64,000 nt of DNA, taken from positions 558,001-622,000 of the forward strand of contig ML986581.1 in NCBI GenBank assembly GCA_010094045.1, written 5' to 3'. Below, piece after piece: positions 45,053-55,916 of this stretch (position 1 is its first letter; each line of letters begins with the position of its first letter). The stretch is from Lojkania enalia (lineage: Eukaryota; Ascomycota; Dothideomycetes; Pleosporales). Both the position numbers and the translations under genes were made by a program. Below the pieces are notes generated by a model. The model had not been told where the DNA came from, made no database searches, and saw only the letters and a list, made by a program, of their open reading frames with translations.

Positions 45053-46974
45053 TATTAGGGTAACGGATATCTTCGACGCTGTCAACATGCCCCAGAGTTT
45101 TCTGTCCTCCGGATTCTCTTTGGAAATAAGAATGAAAAAGACTAGGCGACCTACGGAGTCAATAGTTCGCGCAATGTGTAGGAGCATAGGTGAGGATGTG
45201 AGAATTAGGGATTGTGGTATTTCAAAAACAATATATTCTACCCAAGCGATGTGAGGTGAGGGAAGGGGAAAGCTCTCGACCAAGTTCATATACTAACCTC
45301 TTGTTTGGTGTAAACCACGTGACCTGTTGATCACATCCATTCGATTCCCAAAATCACCTCAAGGGTGCTATAAATGTTTGGTACGATGTTGTCTATGCTT
45401 TGCCCAGATCAGACTGAAATGATACTTATGATCGTGACGGAATAGCATAGATCGTTTGATATCACCGCGTGCTTACGTACCCATCCTGCTGTGAAGGCAT
45501 TCCACTTCTTCCCTACACTTTGCAAGGTTTTTCATCTCCGTCGGTACCAGTCATACCATATTCTATCCGTCGTATGAACTTCTATAGCGATTTGAGACCC
45601 ATTACAGACGCACCAGGATATGAAGTTGGAAAAGAGTGAGAGGAAACAAGCGAACTATGATGGGCGCCCCAATCGTCTTAAGGGAGGACAAGAGGATGGT
45701 CCTTGTATTTGAAAGAACGCCCTCTGGACAGGACCTCATGGCAAGAGTCCTGAGGTTACATTCCTCAATTAGGGCCGTGTTAGAAAGGCAAACGCGGCGA
45801 ATCCTACAGTTCCTAGTGGATGGCCCGGTTTGGGACCTAGGTCCCAAAACCGTGACCCTGATGTAGGTCGCGTGGAGTTAACCAAGCTCATGGGGAACCG
45901 CTGAGAATATCAAACGGAATCAGCCAATGAGAGCACGGTCCAAAAATGGTTTCTGTGTGGGTGAGCGAGCCTGGTAGGTCTGAGATGTTGCGATGAGGCC
46001 GAGCCTAGGCTTAGCCAAGACCGAGCCGAAGTTGAGCTGGTAAATAATTGTTGCATATGGAGCGACTATGACGAGACAAATCCCTCTGCCTTCGGATCAG
46101 GCTTCACAGGGCCGAGCTTTCATCACGTGAATGGGGGCATTTCCAAGGTACGAGTACTTTGTTACAAAACGTTTATCTACATCACAGGGACTGTGCACAT
46201 GGCCCACAGGTAGGAAGAGCAGAATCTCCAGGAGTCTGGTGTCAGATCTCGGCAAGAAAGACAACAGGACTGGGCTAAGACACTGGAGTGTTAATAAATA
46301 CTTTGGTTCACGGAGAACCGATTATCCGCGGTCAACTCGGTCGTTCCTCAAGCATGTAACGCAAATGGAATTTCCTGTTAGAAGGTGATAAAGCATGCTC
46401 TGCTATCTCTCTGTCTTACCTCGAATTGCCATATGTAGGCAATAGTATTCATTTTGACATCCTAGACATGCTTTTCTTGAGAAGATGGTATGTCTACATC
46501 TAGGTCACAAGACTCTTTATCCCGCCTAGATAAAGTTCCTCTGTCGCCGCGTCGCCAAGCCTCCACAGCCCTATAGTGGCGGTGCATGGAAACTTGAAAG
46601 CGAAGTATACGAAATCTGCCCCGCTAGGCTCCCTTGGCTTGGCATTCCGAGCGAATTAAAGTATATCATTTACAACTGTAGAGACGATGCGTCTAGTTAT
46701 CTACGAAAATGTTCTCGTTTCGGACGGGGTGGGTGGTTCGAAGGTAGGTGGCGCTGAAGTTGAGCGTATGCAAGGCTCAGAGTTTAAATATTGTGCATGC
46801 GGCCTCTTGCGAACATATAATTCTATTGATACCCCCTAGGAACATCATATATTCCTAACTACTTGAAGCAATAAGTCCTTTCACTTGTATTAGATACTAT
46901 ACTTTCTATCCTTACACAAACGTACCCTCGCGGAGACAAGCATAATTAACCGTACGAACGTCGCGAACACTGGC
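45053..46974. other. 1.9 kb without a recognisable gene
   Basis: Marks the right edge of the oxidoreductase neighbourhood. It contains the 20-bp palindrome at 45829-45848. Short frames at 45602-45866 on both strands are unrecognised. Confidence 0.5.
45829..45848. repeat. Perfect 20-bp palindrome centred on CCTAGG
   Basis: The arm TTTGGGACCT is followed directly by its reverse complement. Pairing continues outward (CGG/CCG) past a one-base A bulge to about 45826-45852. Confidence 0.9.
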
Positions 46975-47814
46975 ATGTCGACCGCAATCGCTCTCCAAGA
47001 TATGGGCAATTTGGAAAGCGGCCAACCTCAAGAAGCGGGTGTTCGCCAACGATCGGTCTCTAAGAATCATGCATCAACTTCAACAACACCTCAAACCGAG
47101 GATCAATGGCTTATGACCCCTCAGGATACGACATCAGCGGCTTTACCACTCGATTCTCGCTCGTTTGCCCCGAAAAACACCTACTGGATCGTACCACATG
47201 GTATGCTCACTAAAGAAATCAAAGTTCTCAACCTCACTCAAGACATCGCTATGCCATTCACTGGATTCACAAGCGCATACAAAGAGGCCGTGAAGAATGC
47301 AATGAAGGATCATTATATCACACCCTCCTTCATAGCCCATCGCAACAACTGGCTTGGATTGAAGTACACAATTACCAACAATCAAAACGAGAAGATTGCC
47401 GATTGGAAGCATCCGTGGACATCGGTTGGCGAAGCCGTTCTCACCTTCCCAGAAGACTCAGAATACTCCTCGCACACCATTTCCTTGACCAACAAGCGAT
47501 GGGGCTTCCGCACCGAAGCTTTCACTGTCAATTCTGTCCCGTATTTCTGGGAAATGGACAGTCTATGGCATTCTCAATATATGACATTATATAAAATATA
47601 TGGGTCAGGTGAGGCCCAGAAGAAGGTTGAGGTCGGCAAGTATGCACAGAAATGGTGGGGTGGAATTGTCACCGGTGGGACACTTGTTGTAGACGAAGGA
47701 GAGCTGAATGGCTTCGTCGCGTGTATGACTCTGGTGGTCGTCCTCAAGAAGAAACGTCAAAGGGCCGCAGAGCGCAATGGCGGAGGTGGCGGTGGTGGCG
47801 GCGGCGGGGGCTGA
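46975..47814 (+). CDS. Tubby C-terminal/LURP-one-like fungal protein with poly-Gly tail
   Basis: Single exon, 279 aa. After a disordered Ser/Thr/Gln-rich start (residues 1-70) comes a folded part beginning NTYWIVPHGM and running through YITPSFIAHRNNWLGLKYTITN, PWTSVGEAVLTFPED, TEAFTVNSVPYFWEM, MTLYKIYG and KWWGGIVTGGTLVVDEGELNGFVACMTLVVVLKKKRQR, then a run of eleven glycines before TGA. The succession of beta strands followed by one hydrophobic C-terminal helix resembles the tubby-C-like superfamily (inference from pattern, not an alignment). Such proteins bind phosphoinositides or act at membranes, but fungal members are mostly uncharacterised. The poly-Gly end comes from a GGC/GGT triplet run and may vary between strains. 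Confidence 0.65.
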   Translation: MSTAIALQDMGNLESGQPQEAGVRQRSVSKNHASTSTTPQTEDQWLMTPQDTTSAALPLDSRSFAPKNTYWIVPHGMLTKEIKVLNLTQDIAMPFTGFTSAYKEAVKNAMKDHYITPSFIAHRNNWLGLKYTITNNQNEKIADWKHPWTSVGEAVLTFPEDSEYSSHTISLTNKRWGFRTEAFTVNSVPYFWEMDSLWHSQYMTLYKIYGSGEAQKKVEVGKYAQKWWGGIVTGGTLVVDEGELNGFVACMTLVVVLKKKRQRAAERNGGGGGGGGGGG

Positions 47815-48208
47815 GCTACTGTGGAGAGTAGGAAGGTTTTTCGAACGCATTCATGGGAGTTGGGGATCCTGGCTTTGATACTATGCAGTTTTAAATTTAG
47901 TACTGGACAACATAGGTCACCGTTCCGGCAATGTTGAAATCCGCAAAGATCAACTATGAATGAGATCTGATAGATTAATCGCCTCTATTAAAATATAGCA
48001 AATATTGAGCACGTGCTATTAAGCTCCATCAACGTTCCTGAAGGGTGGTTATAATTGTCTTGAATCCATCACGTGCTCACGTGATCGCCAAGATTCCTCA
48101 TTTAGCGCGTCGCGAAGTACTTCGAATGGGCACGACCATTCAATCATCTCAACAACACACTATTAGATATCTGTATTTGGAGGCCTTGTAGCAGCATCAC
48201 GCAAAACT
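47815..48208. other. Intergenic region before FTA4
   Basis: About 390 bp with two CACGTG-like sites near 48010 and 48075. No gene is seen. Confidence 0.5.
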
Positions 48209-49167
48209 ATGGCATCCCTGCCAACAGTTCCAGATCGGAAACGCAAATTCATCCAACATCAAAAACGAATCCTCTCCGCACGCGGTTCACATTCTCAACG
48301 ACTGTATGACATCGCTGATCGAGCGGGCATTCCATATAACATATTGAGCGATGTACTAGGAAAAGGCAAGTGTCAATATCTGTAATTTAGCAGCAACGTT
48401 GCCCCTGTCACTCTGTGATGAAAAGCTAGCCGTTGTACCTGGATTATTGATTTACGTTTGGATCTTGGTAGCAAAGACATCTTCCGGAGATTTACTAACT
48501 TTTATAGTGGACCAAGAAATTGAGAAGCAATCAAATATAGTTTATAGTCGTCAAATGACAGATCATGTGGTCGAACAAATTGACAAGCTTTATTGGGACT
48601 TTGGCGCGGCACCAATAGATGTGGAGACCAATACTACCACAGAGATAGAGGACGAAGATGATGGAACTCCCTATCGCCATGATGATCTGGCCCTGGACAA
48701 GTAAAAAATGCCTCTGTACATGGTCTAGTGATGCAAAGCTAACTGCAATCAGGAACATCGCAAAGCTGCCTTCAACTTGGGATACGTCCGGGGAGTTACC
48801 AACCGGGGGTGGAGATGAAGATGCTGATCAAGATGCATATATAATGGCCCATGCGCGTCTTCAAGACTTGTCAAGTAAGAGATTGACTTTGCAGCAAAAA
48901 CTGAACACGTACCGAACGCTTGTCTCGCTCCTAGAACCATATCGCAACCCGAAGGAAAACGTTCAACCGAACTTGATTTATCGAGATGCACCACTGAGTT
49001 CGGAGCTGGCAAAAGCCCGTACGCTTGCCATTCGGGTAGCCGGAAGAGTTGGCGAGAGGTATGGGGACATTCGGGTTCCCGCAACTGCAGAAGATGACGA
49101 GGATATGGAGATGATTGATGATGAAAATAGAAATGGGAAACTGAATAACATTTTGGCTAGTTGGTGA
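48209..49167 (+). CDS. FTA4: Kinetochore Sim4/CCAN subunit Fta4
   Basis: Exons 48209-48365, 48508-48700 and 48753-49167; 254 aa. The start MASLPTVPDRKRKFIQHQKRILSA and the middle VYSRQMTDHVVEQIDKLYW are followed by the Fta4 core: IAKLPSTWD, RLQDLSSKRLTLQQKLNTYRTLVSLLEPYRNPKENVQPNL and SSELAKARTLAIRVAGRV. Fta4 is part of the inner-kinetochore Sim4 complex (CENP-U-related) that links centromeric chromatin to the outer kinetochore. Intron 1 is predicted as GC-AG: AAAG followed by GCAAGT at 48366, with branch CTAAC and acceptor ATAG at 48507, giving GKVDQEIEK in frame; no GT donor nearby does this. Intron 2 (48701-48752) is ordinary. The C-terminal tail is acidic. Confidence 0.82.
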
Positions 49168-49546
49168 GATCTGGGAAAACGGCGTTGTGGCGTTTAAATT
49201 CCATAGGATACCCGTGGCCGCTTTTGATTTTGTAGGTGTGTCACTCTGATAAGGAAAGGGCAATTGGCGCAAACCCCTTCACGAGGAAGTGATCAGGTAC
49301 AGCACGCTGTTTGGTTTGGTAACGAAGTAGCTGCCTGCACAAGCGCGCCTACATTCCTAAAGAAAACCGCATCTCTCCTGCTTTTTTACCATCTTTTCTC
49401 TCGCCGCCGCTGCGTATCGTTATCAACATTAACACGCTTCATCAATCATTTTAACGGCAGAACACGTATTTCCCCGAAGAATCTCTCGCCTCGCTAGTAG
49501 ACTTTGAATAGACTTATCAAATCCATTCCTGCTCGTGGTCTTCAAG
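49168..49546. other. Intergenic region between FTA4 and the orphan gene
   Basis: About 380 bp, with CT-rich sequence before the next start. Nothing specific is seen. Confidence 0.5.
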
Positions 49547-51849
49547 ATGCTGATCTCGGATCCATTCACTTTTGCCCATCGTGAGTATACGATTTAAGGA
49601 TTCGCTACCTTTCAGGTAAACATGTTTAACTCTTTATAGAGCTATACGCCCAGCATCAGACACCCCCTCGTCCTTGCTTGTCTACGTGCCCCCGGCTCCG
49701 TGGCGGTAGCATCTCGGATGAAGAGGAGGGACACGGCAGCGTCTCACCTCAAGTTGTCCATCATGCCGACCGACCTAGCACACACACCCCTTCCCTCGAG
49801 GCAGCCCATGCTCCTAGTATTATCCGTGCTGCAAACGCACCTCAACATGGAGACTTGCCGGTCAGCCCCTCTGTCCTTAGCGGCCAAAAGTCTGGGTCTT
49901 CTCCACAAGATCATCAGATGCAGTCGAAGAAAGACCCGAGCATTGGCAAGAACGAAGTTGGACGAGCTTCGCGAAATCGAAAGAAGCAGTCACACAGAAA
50001 CGTACCAGCGTTTAAGCCTGGCGATCCTCTCTGCAGAACTATCCAAGACGTCTTCCGAGCCAACAAAAGAATTTCAAAAAACGAGGACCTTGCCGCGCAG
50101 CTCTTGATTGAAGTGGTGAAGGAGGATGAATACGGTGGCTTCCTCCGGTCTAAGTTCTTACGAATTACGTCTGGAGATGCTCTATGGAATGACAAATTAG
50201 AAGCGCTTGAGGGGATTGGTTTGCGATTAAGGACTATTGTCGACTGGGAGCCCCGAGAGGGTGATGTATATTTTGCGAGGCGCGACAAGTCTGCTAACAC
50301 AAAGCGGGGCCTAATTGCGTTGCGACAGATGGAAAGAGTCATTTTCAAAGCCAAGGCCGGAGATATAGAATTCGATGATACCGTATGGCAGGTAGAAGCA
50401 GGCGAAAGGAAAGGAAAGGCGTATAGAGCAGATTTGCTGCTTTTTCCACGCCCTGGAGAACTTCCCTATTCGTGTGAGGCGAATCCAAATAGCTCAGGAG
50501 AGATGCTTTGTGTTGGGCTACAATCCACCTTTTCGTGGACATGCGCTGTGGCAATGTCCCATAACGTAGGTATTTTTGTTCGAAACCACCAAATGAGCAA
50601 AGCTATCCAGCCCACTGTCCAGAAACATATCCGGATTGCTGAGGCAAGGCACCTCGATCGATCGCTGATATTGGATTCCTTTTTATACACAGAGGCCCTG
50701 GCGGAGGAACATCTCTATGACCTCATAAAGCAGAACACGCGTCCATGGCATTCACGTATTGAAACTGTGCAATTTGGTATGGCAGGACAGGAAGACCAGA
50801 AAATTGCGGCTCACGTTCCGTTCGAAGCCAAGTGTATTCTTTTCAAAGATTATCGGGGCCGGGCCAATTTGCAAGGGAAAAACAAATGGTTCGACAAATT
50901 GCTCGAAGTCATGTCTTCGTTAGCTGCTCAATGTCATCCGGCCCGGGGACGGCCGCTAAAGAGAGAATACACGTCATCTGGTCGGGAGGATACAGTAAAG
51001 CCGGGACTGTCTTGCAAAAATGACAGCGCTCAAAGCCAATGTCCATTTAGGGACATGAAAAATGACGGATCTAAAAGCGTCTCACGATCTGACGACGATG
51101 ATTACGATGATAGTCGAGTGGATAGCACAGCTATTGATGAGGACCTCATGCGATGTCCACCATCAGTCGGGGATCCTTCTTTGGCGAAAGAATTAGCTCG
51201 CCAACGGGATCTCCAAAAAAGGACTCAACCCACGAACATATCGCGGAATGGAAATAATAAGCATCTGGAGTGCATTGTCCAGATAGTCCAAATTACCTAT
51301 GATGATCCGATTTTAAATGAGGGCCCTTCTGATCCATCGGGATCATCGAACTCTCAGCCCCAATTGGATTCTGACCTTCGTAATGAACAAATCTTCTCCG
51401 CTGGGTTGGACTATTTCGCAAGCAGGGATTCCAGAGCTTCGCCTCCTTTCGAACGAAGGCAATCAACGCCAAATTCGCAGTGGCAATATCAAAGACGTAG
51501 TTTCCCCGCGAATCGAAGCTACGGTTGCGCTCCTCTAGATACGCCCGATGCACCTCATGAACAACCCTACTCAGGAATCAATGTCTCAAAATACATAAAG
51601 TGTTCCTCTCCCGATTGTTTTGCGGAACGACTGCAAAAGGATGACAAAATCGTTGCGCTTGAAGCTAAGGTTCGGATCTTAGAAAAACGTCTTGCGACCA
51701 CTGCACATCTGCAACGGGTAGAGGCAACACCAACTTCAAGTGACTCTATAGGTGCGGATGTGGAGGGGCAAGGTGCGGCTATTGGACAGATTGCTGGTGG
51801 TAGTGCAGACAACGGACAGGATGCTAACGATAGTGCAAGCGAAGAATAG
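49547..51849 (+). CDS. Hypothetical protein, 747 aa, with C-terminal coiled coil
   Basis: Exons 49547-49580 and 49640-51849. A 59-nt intron (GTGAGT...TATAG) joins MLISDPFTFAH to QLYAQHQTPPRPCLSTCPRLRGG. Residues of roughly 100-330 look folded: LCRTIQDVFRANKRISKNEDLAAQLLIEVV, FLRSKFLRITSGDALWNDKLEALEGIGLRL, VDWEPREGDVYFARR, and a Trp/Cys-bearing segment WTCAVAMSHNVGIFV. Then comes a long disordered, Asp/Ser-rich part (SDDDDYDDSRVD) and near the C-terminus CSSPDCF followed by a heptad segment DKIVALEAKVRILEKRLAT. I do not recognise the family. One open frame of more than 700 codons with mixed folded and disordered segments supports a real gene. Similarity to a fungal regulator or to a retrotransposon-derived protein is possible, but I cannot show either. 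Confidence 0.7.
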
Positions 51850-52303
51850 ACTGATAGTACGTCTGTGTCAGTAAACACAGGGAGATGCCCGGTTATGGGG
51901 CGAAGGCTATGGAAGACCTGGCATAATGGTGAATTCGTTTGTGATAGATCATTGTTTCACTTTTTGAAGAGTTTAACAATTAATCCCATCCACGTAATAA
52001 AGGCAAATTCAAATGAATGCATGGGAATATTGCATATCATCGCGTACAGATATTCCTTCAAAGGTGCTTTTAAAACAATAGTATTGTCTTTAATAGCAAA
52101 GTATAGCCCCTTGGGAATTTTAATTCATCTAAGCATATTTGGCAGTCCTACTATACATCCCTAACGTATCGATCTTTAACGTCCAGAAATGAATACCATT
52201 TCCCACAAAATCAAGGATATTCCCCGCGCAACGCCTTCGCTATGCATAACCAAAAACCACACTCAAACATGAAATGACTCCACATATCACGTTTTCCTAA
52301 GCT
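51850..52303. other. Convergent 3' region
   Basis: About 450 bp, AT-rich, between two facing genes. No gene is seen. Confidence 0.5.
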
Positions 52304-53219
52304 TTACCCTATTACCCTCTCTTCCGTCTCCTCGTCACTACTATCCGCTCTCTCTTCCCAACCTGCTAGCTTTCTCAACACGCGATTCTCATCCTTTAGC
52401 TCTTTTAATTCTCTCTTGTACGGCATCTCCTCGTCCATCTGCGCGTTGAACGCATCCCTAGCGTATTTTGCGACGCGGCCCAAACCCTTTTGCCACTCCC
52501 CGTGTTCAATTCTCAGCTGCATGGACGTTGCACGTTCTTGGTCGAGAAGGGTTTGGTAATGTTTGTGCAAGGAGAGGATGGCTTGAGTCTGATTGTAGGC
52601 ATAGGGGCGCAGCTTTTCAAGCATGAGGGCGAGCGCGTTTTCGTAGTCTGTGACTAAGGTTGCAAGGGCAGTATTTGAGGACTGGAGGTCCGAGATTGTG
52701 GTGTTTGCAGCGGATAGTTGGGATTGGAGGGCGCTGATTTCAGCGGCGCGGGTTGCGGCTACGGTATTGTTAGTTCTTGGTGCATGTCCATGAATGACGG
52801 ATAAGTCGTGTTATCCGCGAACCTATAAGAATCAAGGGGAGCAGGGTGATGGACAGTTGTATGCACATACTGTTCAATTCTCCATTGACCTCCCTTATAC
52901 CCATACCACCTACTCCTCCCTCTTCCGCTGCCCGTACTTGTATCGCTTGTACTCCATTCACGATACCCTGTGTCTGCTGTCTATTCTCCTCTAGCACTTG
53001 GCTCAGCTGCTGCACCACGCTCCATAGATGATTCAAATCTGTTTGTTGTCCTCCACTCGCCAGCCCGTTCACCATCGGTATGCTGCTCTGCGCGCCTCCT
53101 CCAATGCCATTCGGTTGATGTACGGCGCCTTGATGTGAGGTCTGAGAGGGCGACGGTGAGGGCGCTTGGCGGGGCATATTGGAGCCAGAGGTATCGAGAA
53201 AGGAGGAAAAATTGTTCAT
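52304..53219 (-). CDS. Coiled-coil protein, possibly SIKE/SCI1-like (STRIPAK-associated)
   Basis: Exons 53219-52871 and 52758-52304; 267 aa. It starts MNNFSSFLDTSGSNMPRQAP, a Pro/Ser/Gln-rich lead, then helical segments LNHLWSVVQQLSQVLEENRQ and, across the 112-nt intron (GTATGT...CCGTAG), LNTATRAAEISALQSQLSAAN, TTISDLQSS, ALMLEKLRPYAYN, LHKHYQTLLDQERA, EWQKGLGRVAKYAR and ELKELKDENRVLRKLAGWEE, with an acidic end. The long helix with HYxxLLxxER and a C-terminal ENRxLRxLAGWE recalls the FGFR1OP2/SIKE group, which includes Sordaria SCI1, a STRIPAK component. That assignment is from memory and tentative; at minimum it is a coiled-coil scaffold. The intron was placed because reading through exon 1 would add an improbable tail. 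Confidence 0.7.
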
Positions 53220-53707
53220 CGTTGCGAGTGGGTTGGGCGGGTGGATAGTGAGAGGCGGGCGTCGAGCCGGTGCTAACTACTTGGGCGGTTGATTGGATGG
53301 GCGGATGCAGGAGACTGCCGGTGCTCGGGTGTGGCGGAGATGTAGTGGTGCGATGAGGTGGCTCCAATGATGCACAGCTGTACCTGCAGGCTAAGAGTGG
53401 CTGGCCAAAGGTATATAGAGGGGTTTGCGGGAATCTAGGGAATTTGATGATGGGGGGATGGAAAGATCTATAGATGGCGGGTAAACATCGGCCTTTGGAT
53501 CTGTCCATGGATAGACTAGGTTCTTGGCATGCACGTGGGCGTTCACTCGAGATGCAACGAGCGCAAAGATTAGATGAGAAACCACAACTGAAGATTGCGT
53601 AGCGTGCTGTACATCTCCGTAGATAAATAAATAAATGTCATCTGCTAAAAAAAAACGGTATTCTTGATCCAAACTCCCTACTCCGGCCTAAGTATTCCCA
53701 ATCCAAA
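53220..53707. other. Intergenic region between SGF29 and the coiled-coil gene
   Basis: About 490 bp upstream of the coiled-coil gene, with a short A run near 53647. No gene is seen. Confidence 0.5.
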
Positions 53708-55590
53708 TCATTTATCTGGCAATACGTATCTTCTTTCAACACTCATCTCTCGATCTACCTCATCTTCTCCCTCGAACCGTAATCGCACTAGATTTTTTGG
53801 AGATCCATCTCCATCTTTTCCCTCCTCTTTCACTATACCCACTCCATGCCCATTCCTCCAAGCAGATACTACCTCTGCTTTATAAAACGTCGTAGTACCC
53901 GGATAGAGCGCAAGAACTGCTCGTTTCGCCGGTAGATCACCAAGACTCTTTTCAGCTCCGGGCGACGGGATGGCAACAAGGTCTTTTACTGAGGCACGGT
54001 ATGGTTGGGCAGGGGTTGGGGGGTCTGGATCCGAGTCGATGATTTCGTATCGCCGCTGTTTGCCCTCGCCAATCACGGAAGTCACCCGGCAAAGAATTCC
54101 TTCTCCTTCGAACGTCCGTGACTTGTTGGGACGATAGAGGACTTCGGTGTTGACATGAAGACGGTGCTTTTCTAGAGCCACTGATCAGTGACGGTCAACA
54201 GCGGATTGGGGGCTAATGACGACATTCGAGGTAGCAATGCCCATTAATAGCCGAAATTAAGATATAGTAGCGGTCAAGGAAAGGAAAATATATAAGAGTA
54301 AGATGATAAAGGTTGAAATTTAGAGGGACGAATAGTGAAAGAACTCGTAGGAGAGAGATTAAAAGAGAAGGAAGAGTACGAAATTGTTCTTCATTAGACT
54401 AAAGAAAACCTTAGACAAGGGAAATAAGAGAATTCCTTCTAGGGTATAATGAAGAAAGCCACCCTATCCCATAGAATCCGGAAACCCATCAATGAGCCCC
54501 CTTCTTGAGAATCCTCGAAGAAACATGCTTCTTCTTACCCTTAATTTGTTCTCCATCGCCCTCCTCAGCCTTGACGCTTCCCTCCCTGCCAATCGGCACG
54601 CTACCTGCGCGACTTCCGCCGCTCTTCGCCATGAGCCTCTCCTTGGTGCTAATGACTTTCGGGCTTGGTCCGCCACCTCCTGGGCTCTCCGCTGCAATGC
54701 TATCCCTGTCATCAAGGTTATCAGGATGCTTTCGCTTCGTCTGACGGTCTCGCTGTGACTTTCCGACGGAGGTCGCACGTGACATGGTTATGGGTTCCGG
54801 CTCGTGAGCATCCCGAAGGGCGGAAAGGATTTCGAGCTGTTTGAGAATATCCGAGGAGCCCGACTCTGACTCGAGGAGGTTTTGGATTTCTTCATTGAGA
54901 CGGATATTTTCACGCAGGGACTTCTCCAGTTCGGCGTCAATGCTTGCAGAAGGGGAGTCGCCACGACCTGTATAGCGGTCAATGATCTTCGGGCAGTTCC
55001 AAAGGCTTTACTAATAGGAAATTTGGTAAAGCAAGGGACATACCTAGTCGGATGTTTTGCTCATCGTGCAACTCTACGATTTTTTTGCTGACTGCGTTGG
55101 ATTGATTCTAGAGCAAATGTGATGAGCATAACGAATACCCGAAGATATTTCGGTCGAAGAAGCAGTAATACAATTATGAAAGATGCAATCCTGTGGACTC
55201 GCTGGACCGCTATCCAGAGGACAAGAGCTCGATGCAAGGCAGCATCCCCGTGTATATCCAACGGCTTTTTAGCTGTGCCGCGCGGGGTATCGGCTCTCGC
55301 CACACACTGCACAATTTCGGAGCGCAGCTTGCATGCAATTGTGGCGTATTCCTGCGCGGCATCTTGGAACTCTTGTGCAGCCGAAAAGAGTAATTTGGTG
55401 ATGGACTCGAATGAAGAAACCGATGAATAGAGCGCTTGCGCGGTCGAAGAAGACACAATGAGATTAGACGCTCGCTTACCAATAGCTGATCGACTCGTTT
55501 GGCGTCCGCTCTGATTTGGCTCCATAACGAACGCTCTTCGTCGAGTTCGTCCTTTACCTGTCCACCGCGGGGACGACTTCGTGCGGCCAT
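53708..55590 (-). CDS. SGF29: SAGA-associated factor 29 (tandem Tudor domain)
   Basis: Exons 55590-55480, 55107-55044, 54967-54539 and 54180-53708; 358 aa. It starts MAARSRPRGGQVKDELDEER and continues helical (LWSQIRADAKRVDQLL, NQSNAVSKKIVELHDEQNIRL, ELEKSLRENIRLNEEIQNLL, ILKQLEILSALRDA), then a basic Ser-rich linker (RQTKRKHPD, RAGSVPIGREGSVKAEEGDG). The C-terminal SGF29 domain shows VNTEVLYRP, GILCRVTSVIGEGKQRRYEIID, VKDLVAIPS and VLALYPGTTTFYKAEVV (the aromatic pocket that reads H3K4me2/3), ending RRYVLPDK. Family role: it brings SAGA and its Gcn5 acetylase to methylated H3K4 in the nucleus. Introns 1 and 3 are long (372 and 358 nt); a donor GTAAGA at 54538 gives EQIKVALEKHR. An extra short exon in either cannot be excluded. 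It is divergent from PMI40. Confidence 0.88.
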
Positions 55591-55916
55591 GTTTGGTCTT
55601 GTGTTTGCGTGATGGTCGCCCCTTTCATTCACCCCTTCACTACTCCAATGGAACGGAAACACCCATGTAGAGAGTAAACCGCGATGCGAAATGAAGAGGA
55701 GGGTGTGGACAGGTGATAGAGGAGGTGCTGCGGGACAGGGCGCACAGATGCAGGAGCTACTCTTTTGGCGAGGCAGCACGCCCAAAGCAGGCAAGGCTAC
55801 CGCTTCAGACAGAGCTTATTTGAACTTCGGTGATGCTGCGGAGCGGAGGTACCTCACTAAATTCGAGTCCCGCCACCACAGCCCTCTTCTATATTGTGAC
55901 AACCACGACCCCAAAA
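55591..55916. promoter_or_regulatory. Shared upstream region of SGF29 (-) and PMI40 (+)
   Basis: 326 bp between divergent start codons. No named element is recognised. Confidence 0.45.

Noticed and set aside
45602..45866. Overlapping frames on both strands (about 80 codons each)
   Set aside because: No known motif; mirror-image open frames suggest chance.
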